From assembly GCF_020911865.1 (NCBI RefSeq), contig NZ_CP087131.1:1-64000 (forward strand): a DNA stretch of 64,000 nucleotides, read 5' to 3'. A model generated the notes under the pieces. That model did not search any database, was not told the origin of the DNA, and saw only the letters and a program-made list of their open reading frames with translations. Within the stretch, counting starts at the first letter, position 1, and every line of letters begins with the position of its first letter. The position numbers and the translations under genes were made by a program. Shown here piece by piece: positions 8,738-17,492 of this stretch. This DNA comes from Chryseobacterium sp. C-71 (GTDB taxonomy: Bacteria > Bacteroidota > Bacteroidia > Flavobacteriales > Weeksellaceae).

Positions 8738-9877
8738 ATGGAAAATAAGGAACAAAATACTCAAGATACACAACCGCAACCAGCAGTAAAACCTGTGATT
8801 TCAAGTGCTGAAGCTAAGAAAAAACAAAACAGAAAGAATAAAATCAGAGCCATCATTTCAAACATCATCGTTTTTGCATTGATTGGTTTCGGATTATTCT
8901 GGCTGATTCGTCAATACTTTCACATCGGCGACAAAACCTATACGGAAGCAGCTCAGGTGGAAGAATTCATCAATCCAATCAACACCAGAGTTTCGGCTTA
9001 CATTAAAGAAATAAAATTCATCGAACACCAACAAGTGAAGAAAGGGGATACATTAGCCATTTTGGATGACCGTGAAATCATTACCCAATTAGGGCAAGCG
9101 GAAGCAGCGTATCAAAATGCTTTGGCTCAGCGTTCGGCTACAGGTTCTTCAATAAATACAGTTTCCAACAACGTCAGTGTGATGGAATCTAACATCGCCG
9201 GAGCAAAAGCAAGATTATGGAATGCCGAACAGAATTTAGGCAGATACAAAAACCTTTTGGCAGCAGAAGCAGTTACGAGACAGCAGTTTGACCAAGCCAA
9301 AACTGAATATGATGCGCAGAAAGCAGCCTACGAAACTTTGGTCAATCAGAAGAAATCTGCCAACCTTTCGACAACCGAAGTGAAAAGCAAATTAGGAATT
9401 AACGATGCTGAAATCAAAAGAACAAAAGCCGCTTTGGATATGGCTAAAATCAATCTTTCGTACACCGTAATTACAGCGCCTTACGACGGTGTGATGGGAA
9501 GAAGAACGATTTCTGAAGGACAGTTAATTCAGCCCGGACAACAAGTTGCGACCATCGTTTTAAACAATCAAAAATGGGTCACAGCCAACTTCTTGGAAAG
9601 TCAAATGCCGAATATTAAAATTGGTGAAAAGTTAATGATGACAGCCGATGCTTTAGGTGGAAAACAGTTTGAAGGTGTGGTAACCGCCGTTTCTGCAGCA
9701 ACAGGTTCAAGATATTCTAGTGTTCCAACAGATAACTCAACTGGTAACTTCATCAAAGTGCAACAGAGAATTCCCGTAAGAATCGAGTTCACAGATTCCA
9801 ACAAAAAAGAAGATGTGGCAAAACTGAGTGCGGGGATGAATATGAATGTTTCTATTAAAGAGCCAAGTGAAAAGTAA
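8738..9877 (+). CDS. HlyD/EmrA-family membrane fusion (adaptor) protein
   Basis: The periplasmic adaptor joining the inner-membrane MFS pump to TolC. A Lys/Gln-rich cytoplasmic tail (1-45) precedes one TM helix (about 46-66, IRAIISNIIVFALIGFGLFWL). The lipoyl half-motif follows (VSAYIKEIKFIEHQQVKKGDTLAILDD split across 85-115), then a long coiled-coil hairpin (about 115-230). The second lipoyl half and beta-barrel come next (TVITAPYDGVMGRRTISEGQ, WVTANFLESQM). Its 379-aa length matches EmrA. It is followed 178 bases later by the pump gene. Confidence 0.94.
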   Translation: MENKEQNTQDTQPQPAVKPVISSAEAKKKQNRKNKIRAIISNIIVFALIGFGLFWLIRQYFHIGDKTYTEAAQVEEFINPINTRVSAYIKEIKFIEHQQVKKGDTLAILDDREIITQLGQAEAAYQNALAQRSATGSSINTVSNNVSVMESNIAGAKARLWNAEQNLGRYKNLLAAEAVTRQQFDQAKTEYDAQKAAYETLVNQKKSANLSTTEVKSKLGINDAEIKRTKAALDMAKINLSYTVITAPYDGVMGRRTISEGQLIQPGQQVATIVLNNQKWVTANFLESQMPNIKIGEKLMMTADALGGKQFEGVVTAVSAATGSRYSSVPTDNSTGNFIKVQQRIPVRIEFTDSNKKEDVAKLSAGMNMNVSIKEPSEK

Positions 9878-10055
9878 AAAGAACCAGGTAAAAAGTACTG
9901 TGGTCCAAGTAAAACGACTTTTTTTAAAGAGAAAGTTTTAATAATCAATAATTATATTATTAAACACTTCCAAAACCTTGGCTCTTTTGCCTTTTTACTT
10001 TGCTCTTTAAATTTCCAGCACCCATCTTCCAACTTCCAGCCAAAAAATAAAAATT

Positions 10056-11645
10056 ATGTACAACAAAGGTCTTTTCAGCGATTGGGTTCCGAAACCCGTA
10101 CAGCTTCTGATGATGGTTTTACTGCTTATCGTGGTCATGCCGTTGGGAGGTGTCTACACCGGAAACATCAGTTTTATCGTGGGCGGAACCGGCGTGATGC
10201 AGGAATATTTCCTATGGGCAAACTATGCCACCACCATTGGGATGGGAGCATGTATGCCTGTGGTTTTAAGAATGAAAATGCGTTTCAAAGTCCGTGATAA
10301 ATTGGTGATGTTATTGGTGCTTCTCGGTGCATTAAGTTATATCAACGCAACCACTTTCGAACCGATGGTTATTGTAATGACCTCTCTGGTTATCGGATTT
10401 TTAAAAATGATGATTACCATCGAATTATTCCTTCCGTTAATGGCAATGCTGGGCGGACGTGGAATTTTTTACGGCGTTTTCTACACATTTGTTTTGATAT
10501 TAAATCAGGTATCAGCGTATTATGCCGTGGAAGTTTCAATACAATATAACTTTCAGCAGTTCTTTATTTTGGCTGCGGTGTTGTGTTTCGTTCTGGCATT
10601 GTTGTGTTGGGTATTGATGCACGATAAATATTTTGCTTTAAAAGTTCCGTTGCACTACATCGATTGGCTCAGCATTATTCTTTTTGTATCAACGTTTATG
10701 TTTTCCGCATATGTATTTTCGTTTGGGAAACAGCAGGATTGGCTAAATTCAAAAAATATTATCAACGCAAGTATCGCAGCATTTGTGAGTTTTGCCTTAT
10801 TGGCCATCCGTCAGATGACTTTAAAAAGACCTTATATTTCCTTTCATATTTTCACAAAAAGTAATGTGCTGAACGGACTGTTTATGCTGTTGTTGCTCGG
10901 AATGTTTTTAGGAACAACGTCGATTCAAAACATCTATTCAGTCGGAGTTTTGGGCTACGACCAACTAACCAATGCCAATCTCAATCTAATGATGATCCCC
11001 GGATTACTTTTAGCCGGAATCATCGCTGTATTCTGGTTTAAAAAAGAAAGACCGCTTAAAATGTTCATCTTTTCGGGCTTCTCAGCAATGACGGCTTATG
11101 CAATCATTATGTATTTTTCGATGGTACTCGAATTCAACTACGAAAGCTGGTACCTGCCGATGTTTCTGAAAGGCTACGGAATGTGTTCACTCTTCATTTC
11201 GGTTTGGTATTATACTTTAGACAAACTCGAACTCAACGAAATGCTGGCGGCCATAGGATTGGTTTTGGTATGGCGAACCTTCCTTGCGGTAGGATTTTTC
11301 TCAGCATTGTTTTCTTGGTTTCAATATCAGTTTCAAATCGTCAGTTTAGGAGATTTGGCAGTCTATATGGACGGGATGACCATCACGCCACAAACCGTTG
11401 CTACCAATATGAAAACCATTCAGCTCAATGCCATCATTTCCGCTAATAAAAAAATATTCGGCTACATCATTGTCGCCGGTTTCGGAGTAATGCTTTACGT
11501 GATTACCCATCATTTCGGAAAACGTACAGAATATTTAAGAGTCATAAGAATCCTCAACGGAAAATCGGTCATCGCCAGAAGAAGAGAGCGAGAAAGAAAA
11601 AAATTAGAAGAAGACATCAAAGGCGCAGCTGGTCCTGCTTTATAA
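10056..11645 (+). CDS. MFS efflux pump, EmrB/DHA2-like (14 TM)
   Basis: A 529-aa inner-membrane transporter with about 14 hydrophobic helices from residue 15 to 510. The tail is highly basic and cytoplasmic (RVIRILNGKSVIARRRERERKKLEE). The N-terminal half shows an MFS loop (MKMRFKVRDKL) after TM2-3. It diverges from proteobacterial EmrB but has the Bacteroidota form that accompanies HlyD and TolC genes, as here. The likely role is proton-driven export of hydrophobic toxic compounds; the substrate cannot be read from sequence. A terminator follows at 11665-11705. Confidence 0.9.
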   Translation: MYNKGLFSDWVPKPVQLLMMVLLLIVVMPLGGVYTGNISFIVGGTGVMQEYFLWANYATTIGMGACMPVVLRMKMRFKVRDKLVMLLVLLGALSYINATTFEPMVIVMTSLVIGFLKMMITIELFLPLMAMLGGRGIFYGVFYTFVLILNQVSAYYAVEVSIQYNFQQFFILAAVLCFVLALLCWVLMHDKYFALKVPLHYIDWLSIILFVSTFMFSAYVFSFGKQQDWLNSKNIINASIAAFVSFALLAIRQMTLKRPYISFHIFTKSNVLNGLFMLLLLGMFLGTTSIQNIYSVGVLGYDQLTNANLNLMMIPGLLLAGIIAVFWFKKERPLKMFIFSGFSAMTAYAIIMYFSMVLEFNYESWYLPMFLKGYGMCSLFISVWYYTLDKLELNEMLAAIGLVLVWRTFLAVGFFSALFSWFQYQFQIVSLGDLAVYMDGMTITPQTVATNMKTIQLNAIISANKKIFGYIIVAGFGVMLYVITHHFGKRTEYLRVIRILNGKSVIARRRERERKKLEEDIKGAAGPAL

Positions 11646-11664
11646 AGAAACCTTGTTTTTACCC

Positions 11665-11705
11665 GTAAAGTCTCGTTTTGTTCTTAAAGCGGGGCTTTAC
11701 TTTTA
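11665..11705 (+). terminator. Terminator after the efflux locus
   Basis: GTAAAG(T)C(T)CG pairs with CG(GG)GCTTTAC around an AT-rich loop and is followed by TTTT. It closes the AraC-TolC-HlyD-MFS locus. Confidence 0.65.
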
Positions 11706-11746
11706 AGAAATTACTCATCGCCCATTACTTATTACTGATATTTTTT

Positions 11747-11843
11747 GGGAGCTCAATCCCGCTATCCACTATATCTTTTTTGGAATTGTCTCCTCTTCGT
11801 TCCGCCAATCCCAAAAAAGGATGCCGTTTCTATCGGGGCTAGG
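11747..11843 (+). repeat. Family-A intergenic hairpin element, copy A1
   Basis: One of three copies in the window (also 28198-28272 and 32115-32236). Conserved parts are a left arm with AATCCCGCT and TATATCTTTTTT, and a right arm AAAAAAGGATGCCG then ATCGGGGCTAGGG. The arms pair (AGC/GCT, CCCG/CGGG, ATCTTTT/AAAAGGAT). The loop is variable and itself self-complementary (TTGGAATTG with CAATCCCAA). Confidence 0.75.
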
Positions 11844-11914
11844 GAAGTGGTTTGTCCATTGGTATGGGTTTTGAAAAATTGACTATTGCCTATTCATTTT
11901 AAGACGTGCGTTTT

Positions 11915-11973
11915 GAAACCACCCCGTCAAAAATTCTTTCAGAATTTTCGCCACCTCTCCCTAGGAGGGGAAT
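11915..11973 (-). repeat. Family-B intergenic hairpin element, copy B1 (reverse)
   Basis: On the minus strand it reads ATTCCCCTCC...GGAGG, then a GTGGCG spacer, an AAAATTCT/AGAATTTTT palindrome and GACGGGGTGGTTTC. It matches the forward copies at 26304-26361 and 28904-28962. Confidence 0.75.
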
Positions 11974-12054
11974 GGTCGTGTTAAGCTCTTTTGTCATTGT
12001 GGAGAAGGCCTATTCTAACTGCAATATCATCCTGTTTAATTATGCTTGAAATTT

Positions 12055-12092
12055 CAAACCTCATAGGTTTTCGAAACCTATGAGGTTTTTAG
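12055..12092. terminator. Perfect palindrome CCTCATAGGTTT / AAACCTATGAGG
   Basis: A 14-bp perfect stem around TCG followed by TTTTT on the plus strand. It has terminator form but does not immediately follow a gene, so it may be another dispersed palindromic repeat. Confidence 0.6.
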
Positions 12093-12181
12093 CAATGAAA
12101 ACAAAAAAAATAAAAAAGATAAAGAGTTGATGAAAGCAAAAGATGAATAGCCTCAAAAGTAAGAAAAACCACTCGGAAAAT

Positions 12182-12340
12182 GTCTCTGCACCCCTGCGAC
12201 AAGCTTTCCCGGTTACCTCGAAAGTTTCTCGCACCCCTGCAACGAACTTTCCGGAAGAAGGGAAAGCCTGTCGCACCCTAGTAATGAACTTTCCGGAAAG
12301 CGGGAAATCTTGTCGCACCCTTGCAATGACGTTTCTCATC
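12182..12340. repeat. 42-bp tandem repeat, about 3.7 copies, open on both strands
   Basis: Units start at 12182, 12224, 12266 and 12308, each 42 bases (14 codons), with the core TCGCACCC..GCAA.GA.CTTTCCGG. The plus frame 12143-12391 would give an 82-aa peptide with repeats such as CRTLVMNFPESGKS. The minus frame 12061-12342 would give 93 aa with VRQAFPSSGKFVAG units. Neither has a clear ribosome-binding context, and the match of unit length to whole codons keeps both open. I annotate it as a repeat and not as a gene. Confidence 0.75.
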
Positions 12341-12462
12341 ATAAGTGATACCGATCTTAAAAATCTATCGTTAGGATCAAAATTAAAATAAATAATATGA
12401 TGAAAAGAAGTATTTTATGATAATCTGTACTTCTATTCGCAAAAAATATACTTGATATTATA

Positions 12463-12495
12463 CAAAAATCCCCTGAAGAAAATTCAAGGGATTAA
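12463..12495 (-). terminator. Terminator of the AAA ATPase gene
   Basis: On the minus strand AATCCCTTGAA pairs with TTCAGGGGATT around TTTTC and is followed by a short T-run, about 25 bases beyond the stop codon. Confidence 0.85.
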
Positions 12496-12517
12496 TTATT
12501 TTAAAATGACATCTATT

Positions 12518-13972
12518 CTAATTCCTCAAATATTGCCCGATATCTGCAGAATCAAAAGTATAAGCATTAGAATTTTCAGATTTATCTAATTTCTTGCTGA
12601 TGGTCAATGCCCATAAAACCAATTCTTTGCAGAAGTTTTTGTCTTCTGTGCTCAATTCTGAAGCGTTTTCTTCAATTACGGTTGTCAATGGAGCAATGCT
12701 GTTGAGCTTGCTGTAGAATTCCTCGTCAGTATCAGTATAATTAAGTTCCAAATGATTTTTATTAAACCATTTAATCAAATCAGTGTATGGAGTTTTGATG
12801 CCTTCTTTTTCAAGTTTAGAAATTCTTGGGAAAATGCTTTCAAACTGAATCATTACTGCTTTGTCGATTAATATTTTTGCGACATAATCTGCGCCTTCTT
12901 GCTCACCTTCGTACACCAATTCAATTTTCCCGGTTATTGACGGAATAATCGACATAAAATCCAATAAACGAACAATGGTTTTTGAGGCATCTGTTTCTAT
13001 TAAACGAAGTTTAGCCGCTGCGACCAAATTTTCCATTGCACTGATCGTTAATCTTGCACTTACCCCACTTTTCGCATCTACATATTCGCTGTCACGAGCT
13101 GCGAAAGCGACTTCTTCCAAAAGATTTTTCGCTAAATCAGGAATTTGAATCTGCGCTCTATCTTCTGCAGAAACCTGCGCTTCCTGTTCGGTAATATGCT
13201 TTGCCAATTCAATTGTTTTAGGATAATGCGTGAAAATCTGCGACCCGATTCTGTCTTTCAAAGGCGTAACAATACTTCCACGGTTGGTGTAATCCTCTGG
13301 GTTTGCGGTAAACACAAACTGAATATCCAAAGGCATTCTCAACTGAAATCCACGAATCTGAATATCGCCTTCCTGCAAAATATTAAACAGAGAAACCTGA
13401 ATTCTCGCCTGCAAATCGGGTAATTCATTCAACACAAAAATCGATCGGTTCGCTCTTGGGATCATTCCATAATGCAAAACACGTTCGTCCGAGTAAGGAA
13501 GTTTCAAAGTTGCTGCTTTTATCGGATCGATGTCACCTATCAAATCGGCAACATTCACATCCGGAGTTGCCAGTTTTTCAAAGAAACGGTTCGAACGGTG
13601 AACCCACGAAATCGGAGTTTCATCACCCAATTCTGCGATAAGATCTCTCGCAAATTTTGAAATCGGCTGAAACGGACTGTCATTGATTTCCGAACCTTTT
13701 ACAATCGGCATGTATTCGTCCAAAAGATTGACCATGCTTCTTGCGATTCGGGTTTTTGCCTGTCCGCGCAACCCTAATAAATTGATGTGATGTCCCGCTA
13801 AAATTGCCTTTTTCAATTGCGGAACCACAGAATCTTCATAACCCCAAAGTCCTTCAAATACAGGTTCTTTCGCTTTAATTTTCGCAATCAAATTCGCCTG
13901 AATTTCCTGATTAATGGTTTTGTCTGTATATCCTGATTGTTTTAATTCTTTAAATGTTGTATCGTTTTTCAT
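12518..13972 (-). CDS. MoxR / magnesium-chelatase-type AAA+ ATPase
   Basis: A 484-aa AAA+ protein. Walker A GLRGQAKT is at 67-74. The Walker B segment IFVLNELPDL (178-187) has Asn where most AAA+ proteins have the first acidic residue. TANPEDYTNRG (sensor 1/ChlI-like) and a C-terminal helical lid follow. Such ATPases work with VWA-domain proteins to remodel or insert metal into targets, and a VWA gene lies directly upstream at 14191-15333. The substrate is unknown. The ATG at 13972 is the first good start. Confidence 0.9.
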   Translation of the reverse strand: MKNDTTFKELKQSGYTDKTINQEIQANLIAKIKAKEPVFEGLWGYEDSVVPQLKKAILAGHHINLLGLRGQAKTRIARSMVNLLDEYMPIVKGSEINDSPFQPISKFARDLIAELGDETPISWVHRSNRFFEKLATPDVNVADLIGDIDPIKAATLKLPYSDERVLHYGMIPRANRSIFVLNELPDLQARIQVSLFNILQEGDIQIRGFQLRMPLDIQFVFTANPEDYTNRGSIVTPLKDRIGSQIFTHYPKTIELAKHITEQEAQVSAEDRAQIQIPDLAKNLLEEVAFAARDSEYVDAKSGVSARLTISAMENLVAAAKLRLIETDASKTIVRLLDFMSIIPSITGKIELVYEGEQEGADYVAKILIDKAVMIQFESIFPRISKLEKEGIKTPYTDLIKWFNKNHLELNYTDTDEEFYSKLNSIAPLTTVIEENASELSTEDKNFCKELVLWALTISKKLDKSENSNAYTFDSADIGQYLRN

Positions 13973-14190
13973 TTGTTTTAATGATGTAATTATTTCTATT
14001 AAATACGTACGCTTTGTTGGAAATTATTTTAACGCAAAGTCCACGAAGATTTTTTTTACTACTAACTGTCTTATTTTTTGTTCGCAAAGGCGTTTCACTC
14101 AGCAAAGATCACAATGTTTCTAAAGTCAAGTAATAGTATTTGATAGAGGTGAATCTTACTTTTAACCTTTTACTTTTGCCTTGGCTCTTC
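13973..14190. repeat. 218-base gap with GCAAAG-type repeat (14029-14112)
   Basis: Contains AACGCAAAGTCCACGAAGATT, then TTCGCAAAGGCG and CAGCAAAGATCACAA, the same type of units as at 8473-8635. It also carries the low-complexity ACTTTTGCCTTGGCTCTT seen in related form near 9977. No gene or clear promoter is visible. Confidence 0.45.
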
Positions 14191-15333
14191 TTAAATCCTC
14201 TTAATCCTATTCTTCTCGTAATCCTCAAAAATCATCTGTCCCAAACCTGAAAGTCCTGTCAGGAAAGCTTTTCCTTTATTTTGGGCGGTAAAAGCATTCA
14301 CAAACTGACGGAGATAAGGATCCTGGGCAATCATAAATGTGGTAATTGGAATTTTCAGTTTCCTTGCCTGAGCAGCTTTGTTGAGACATTCGGTTACGAT
14401 TCTTTGGTCGAGTCCGACACTGTTCATGTAATATTCACCATTAGGCAATTTCAGACAGCTTGGTTTACCGTCGGTAATCATGAAAATCTGCTTGTTGGTA
14501 TTTCTTTTTCGGCGAAGAATATCCATTGCCAGCTCCAATCCTGCAACCGTATTCGTGTGATACGGACCGACCTGCAAATAGGGAAGGTCTTTGATTTTAA
14601 TTGGCCACGCTTCGTTTCCGAAGACAATGATGTCGATGGAATCTTTTGGATATTTTCGCTTTATGAGTTCCACCAAAGCCATCGCAACTTTTTTGGCTGG
14701 AGTGATTCTATCTTCTCCATATAAAATCATCGAGTGACTGATGTCGATCATCAAAACCGTGCTCATCTGCGCTTTGTGCTTGGTTTCTTCTACGATGAGG
14801 TCGTCTTCGGTCATTCGAAGGTCTGCAATTCCGTTGTTGATCTGGGCATTTTTCAGACTTTCTGTCATATTGACCGTTGATAAATCGTCTCCGTATTGGA
14901 AGTTTCGATTTTCGCCATCACGTTCGTCACCGACTCCGGATTTGTTGGTTCTGTGATTTCCGATGCCGCTTTTTTTAAGTTTTCCGAAAATTTGGTCTAA
15001 AGCATATTCACGCAAAGCTGCTTCAAGTTTGGCTGTGAGAATGTTTTTACCTTTTCCGGTTCCGGTATTTCCATCTTCGGAATCGTCTTCTTTTTTGATG
15101 TAACCTCGTTTTCTGAGGTCTTCTTCAAAGTCTTCAAGTGTATATTCGTCGGTGAAAATATCATATTCTTTATCGAGCATATCGAGCCACTCAAAAGCTT
15201 CCTCAATATCGCCCGAAGTGTGGGTCAGCAAGTCTTTGAACACATCAAAAACACGGTCAAAATGCGATATTTCTTCCGGAACGTGTTTGCTGAATGTAAA
15301 ACCCTGTTGAAAATTAAATTGTTTATCTGTCAT
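14191..15333 (-). CDS. VWA-domain protein, partner of the MoxR-type ATPase
   Basis: A 380-aa cytoplasmic protein with an acidic N-terminal helical region (1-95), a Gly/Lys-rich linker and a C-terminal von Willebrand A domain. The MIDAS metal site DISHS is at about 195-199, with supporting ITDGKPS near 290. The reading frame continues to 15363 through a TTG, but the ATG at 15333 gives MTDKQFNFQQGF and is preferred. Order and strand (VWA first, ATPase second, 218 bases apart) suggest a paired unit like CoxE/CoxD or ChlD/ChlI, though no cofactor enzyme is next to it. Confidence 0.9.
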   Translation of the reverse strand: MTDKQFNFQQGFTFSKHVPEEISHFDRVFDVFKDLLTHTSGDIEEAFEWLDMLDKEYDIFTDEYTLEDFEEDLRKRGYIKKEDDSEDGNTGTGKGKNILTAKLEAALREYALDQIFGKLKKSGIGNHRTNKSGVGDERDGENRNFQYGDDLSTVNMTESLKNAQINNGIADLRMTEDDLIVEETKHKAQMSTVLMIDISHSMILYGEDRITPAKKVAMALVELIKRKYPKDSIDIIVFGNEAWPIKIKDLPYLQVGPYHTNTVAGLELAMDILRRKRNTNKQIFMITDGKPSCLKLPNGEYYMNSVGLDQRIVTECLNKAAQARKLKIPITTFMIAQDPYLRQFVNAFTAQNKGKAFLTGLSGLGQMIFEDYEKNRIKRI

Positions 15334-15430
15334 GAGATGAATCTCGTTTTTTAGAAAAGACAAGTTAGGGAATTTTTGTAGGAATGGAATGGGTTAAAAA
15401 TAGAAAATGTGGATGATGGCGATACAAGAA

Positions 15431-15790
15431 TTAGAATGAAGCTCGCGCCCGTCCGGATATATTCCCTCCAAAAGTAATTAATTCAAACATTTTTTTTACT
15501 GCGATATTAAGCTCATCCTGATTACACCAATATTCATCAATTTCGCCAATTGTTTTGTAGGTGGAAATATTAAAACCTTCTTCAATATCATTATACCAAA
15601 TTACCTTAGTTCCACAGATTGCAACTACCCAAAAACCACCGCCCATATTTCCATAATCTTTTTCATTCCATTTTACAGGATCAATTTTTATTAATTCCCA
15701 AAAGTTCCAAAATTGTCCATTTAGATCAGTTTCAGTCTTTTGAATTTCATCAAATAATTCATTTAATGTAATAGGTGTCCATTTTTCCAT
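15431..15790 (-). CDS. Small conserved hypothetical protein (119 aa)
   Basis: Not recognised as a named family. It is a soluble acidic protein rich in Trp and Tyr. A conserved-looking core GGGFWVVAICGTKVIWYND (about 50-68) is followed by EEGFNISTYKTIGEIDEYW. This composition resembles small immunity-type or SMI1-like proteins, but no toxin gene is adjacent, so that is only a speculation. Start ATG at 15790; it lies alone between the VWA gene and a divergent methyltransferase. Confidence 0.75.
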   Translation of the reverse strand: MEKWTPITLNELFDEIQKTETDLNGQFWNFWELIKIDPVKWNEKDYGNMGGGFWVVAICGTKVIWYNDIEEGFNISTYKTIGEIDEYWCNQDELNIAVKKMFELITFGGNISGRARASF

Positions 15791-15909
15791 TTATTTAAAA
15801 TAAATATTGATGTTAAGAGATAATTTTATTACTAAAGTAAAGATAACTATTTCACATAAATGGTTACTAATTCGATGTTAAAAAAATAATACTTTGTTAA
15901 TGAAACCTT

Positions 15910-15917
15910 TATCTTTG
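15910..15917 (+). promoter_or_regulatory. -7 box (TATCTTTG) of the methyltransferase gene
   Basis: TATCTTTG matches TAnnTTTG and is 17 bases before the ATG at 15935. No well-spaced TTTG -33 box is evident. Confidence 0.5.
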
Positions 15918-15934
15918 CTCCAATAAAATTCAGC

Positions 15935-16639
15935 ATGAAAGACTTAATGGGACGCGCAATCTGGGATTATTTTAAAAACGAAAATCCTGAAGATCTGCAG
16001 ACTGAAACTTCAATTTCCGAACTCGATGAACTTCCGGTGGACTATCTTTTCAGAGATTTTGAAGAGATGAATAAAATCGAAAAAAAAGCTTTGAAATTAG
16101 CTCAGGGAAAAGTTCTCGACATCGGAGCAGGAGCGGGTTCGCATTCACTTTATCTTCAGAATGAAAGGAATTTAGATGTTACCGCTTTAGATATTTCACC
16201 AAAGTCGATTGAAGTTTGCCAATTGAGAGGAATTCAGAAAACAGTTGCTCAGAATATGCTTGAATTTTCGGGTGAAACTTTTGACACGATTCTTCTTTTA
16301 ATGAATGGAACGGGAATTTTCCAAAGCCTAAACGTGATTGATATTTACCTTCAAAAACTTCATTCGTTATTAAATAAAAACGGACAAATTCTTATTGACA
16401 GCACTGATATTTTGTATATGTTTGATGTTGATGAAGATGGCGGAGTTTTGATTCCGGCGAATGGATATTATGGTGAACTAGATTATGTGGTTCACTATAA
16501 AGGCGAGTCTGAAGACCCGATTAAATGGTTGTATCTTGATTTTAATACTTTGCAAAATGCGGCAGTAAATAATGGTTTTAAAATTGAAATGATTTTGCAG
16601 GATGAGGATTCTTATTTGGCAAAACTGACTAAAAAATAA
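15935..16639 (+). CDS. Class I SAM-dependent methyltransferase
   Basis: A 234-aa Rossmann-fold methyltransferase. Motif I is VLDIGAGAGSHSLYL (about 60-74), motif II ALDISPKSIEVC (about 84-95), and motif IV FDTILLLMNGTGIFQ (about 114-128). The conserved LDF near residue 201 ends the core. It belongs to the broad Methyltransf_25/11 group; no substrate can be assigned. It is a single-gene unit with its own TATCTTTG box. Confidence 0.88.
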   Translation: MKDLMGRAIWDYFKNENPEDLQTETSISELDELPVDYLFRDFEEMNKIEKKALKLAQGKVLDIGAGAGSHSLYLQNERNLDVTALDISPKSIEVCQLRGIQKTVAQNMLEFSGETFDTILLLMNGTGIFQSLNVIDIYLQKLHSLLNKNGQILIDSTDILYMFDVDEDGGVLIPANGYYGELDYVVHYKGESEDPIKWLYLDFNTLQNAAVNNGFKIEMILQDEDSYLAKLTKK

Positions 16640-16645
16640 AACCCA

Positions 16646-16676
16646 TGTCATTGCGAGCATAGCGAAGCAATCTCCA
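16646..16676. repeat. REP-like palindrome TGTCATTGCGAG...GCGAAGCAATCTC
   Basis: ATTGCGAGC and GCGAAGCAAT form an imperfect hairpin seven bases after a stop codon. A related GTCATTGCGA occurs inside family-A copy A3 at 32151. It is a typical extragenic palindrome of this group. Confidence 0.55.
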
Positions 16677-16776
16677 ATGCTTCTTTTAAACATTAAGGTC
16701 TATTAAGGATATAAGAAAATTTAAGTTTAACTTCGTTTTAAGTTCAGTTAAATGATTATCTACTATTCACAAAATT

Positions 16777-17436
16777 CTATTCTGAAAATCTCATTAAAAA
16801 ATAACTTGAAAATAACCCGTAATAATTGTTGAAAATCAGAAATAACATGACAACTGCAAACAGAATAGGGAACAAGTAAGATTGGGATCTATACACGATT
16901 CTCTTGGGCATTGTAGTCACCCAAATTATAATCAAAATTATTGGACCTAAAATGATAGGAAATGTTTCTGGGCTGTATCTTGATGAAGTTACCAAATTAT
17001 TTTCAACTAAAAAATTGTAAACATAATATTGTAACGGAAGATAAATCGTTCCAAACAGAAAAGTGAAAACAGCGGGAACGTATTTTTTTAATTTTAAGAA
17101 ATTTAAACTTAATAAAACTGCTCCATAAAATGTTCCCAAAAAAAAGCTTGAAACCAAAATCAATGTTCTTGAATATAGTTTGACAGCGGATGGATCATTT
17201 GTGATATGATCTTTCCACTTTTCTGTTTCTTCGTGCTTTTTTGCTGCCTCAGTTTCTATTTTTTGCTGAATAATATTCTGAATGTTGGTTTTTTCTGATT
17301 CATTGAAAATCCGTCCCCTTTCTTCAAGGATTTCAAATGCCATCTGAACAGCTTCAGGAACGAAGCGGTTTTCGGGGGTTAAATAATTTTCCAGTTCCTT
17401 ATTGGAGAGTTTACTTAAAACATTTCTTTTGACCAT
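16777..17436 (-). CDS. Hypothetical membrane protein (219 aa)
   Basis: Not recognised. The N-terminal 85 residues are soluble, helical and charged (LSKLSNKELENYLTPENRFVPEAVQMAFEILEERG), resembling a short helical repeat also seen at the start of other flavobacterial membrane proteins. Four hydrophobic segments follow (about 88-108, 118-138, 158-176 and 188-207). It lies 56 bases downstream of metG, beyond the metG terminator, so it may have its own promoter. Confidence 0.75.
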   Translation of the reverse strand: MVKRNVLSKLSNKELENYLTPENRFVPEAVQMAFEILEERGRIFNESEKTNIQNIIQQKIETEAAKKHEETEKWKDHITNDPSAVKLYSRTLILVSSFFLGTFYGAVLLSLNFLKLKKYVPAVFTFLFGTIYLPLQYYVYNFLVENNLVTSSRYSPETFPIILGPIILIIIWVTTMPKRIVYRSQSYLFPILFAVVMLFLIFNNYYGLFSSYFLMRFSE

Positions 17437-17442
17437 TATTCA

Positions 17443-17475
17443 GAAAAAATGGGCATCAGAAAATGCCCATTGATA
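17443..17475 (-). terminator. Terminator of metG
   Basis: On the minus strand AATGGGCAT pairs with ATGCCCATT around TTTCTG and runs into TTTTTTC, about 20 bases after the metG stop. Confidence 0.88.
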
Positions 17476-17492
17476 TATTTAAGATTTAGAAA

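Larger units (their letters stand above)
11646..12517. other. Gene-poor 870-base stretch built of repeats
   Basis: No convincing conventional gene lies here. In order it holds the efflux terminator, family-A hairpin copy A1, a family-B element in reverse orientation, a perfect CCTCATAGGTTT palindrome, a 42-bp tandem repeat open in both directions, and the terminator of the AAA ATPase gene. The density of repeats marks it as an insertion-tolerant junction between two transcription units. Confidence 0.8.

Noticed and set aside
12182..12340. CRISPR-like array
   Set aside because: The 42-base units are adjacent copies with no unique spacers and no cas genes nearby; it is a tandem repeat.
12143..12391. 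82-aa protein from the 42-bp repeat
   Set aside because: Both strands are open because the unit is a multiple of three; no initiation context or homology supports either, so it is left as a repeat.
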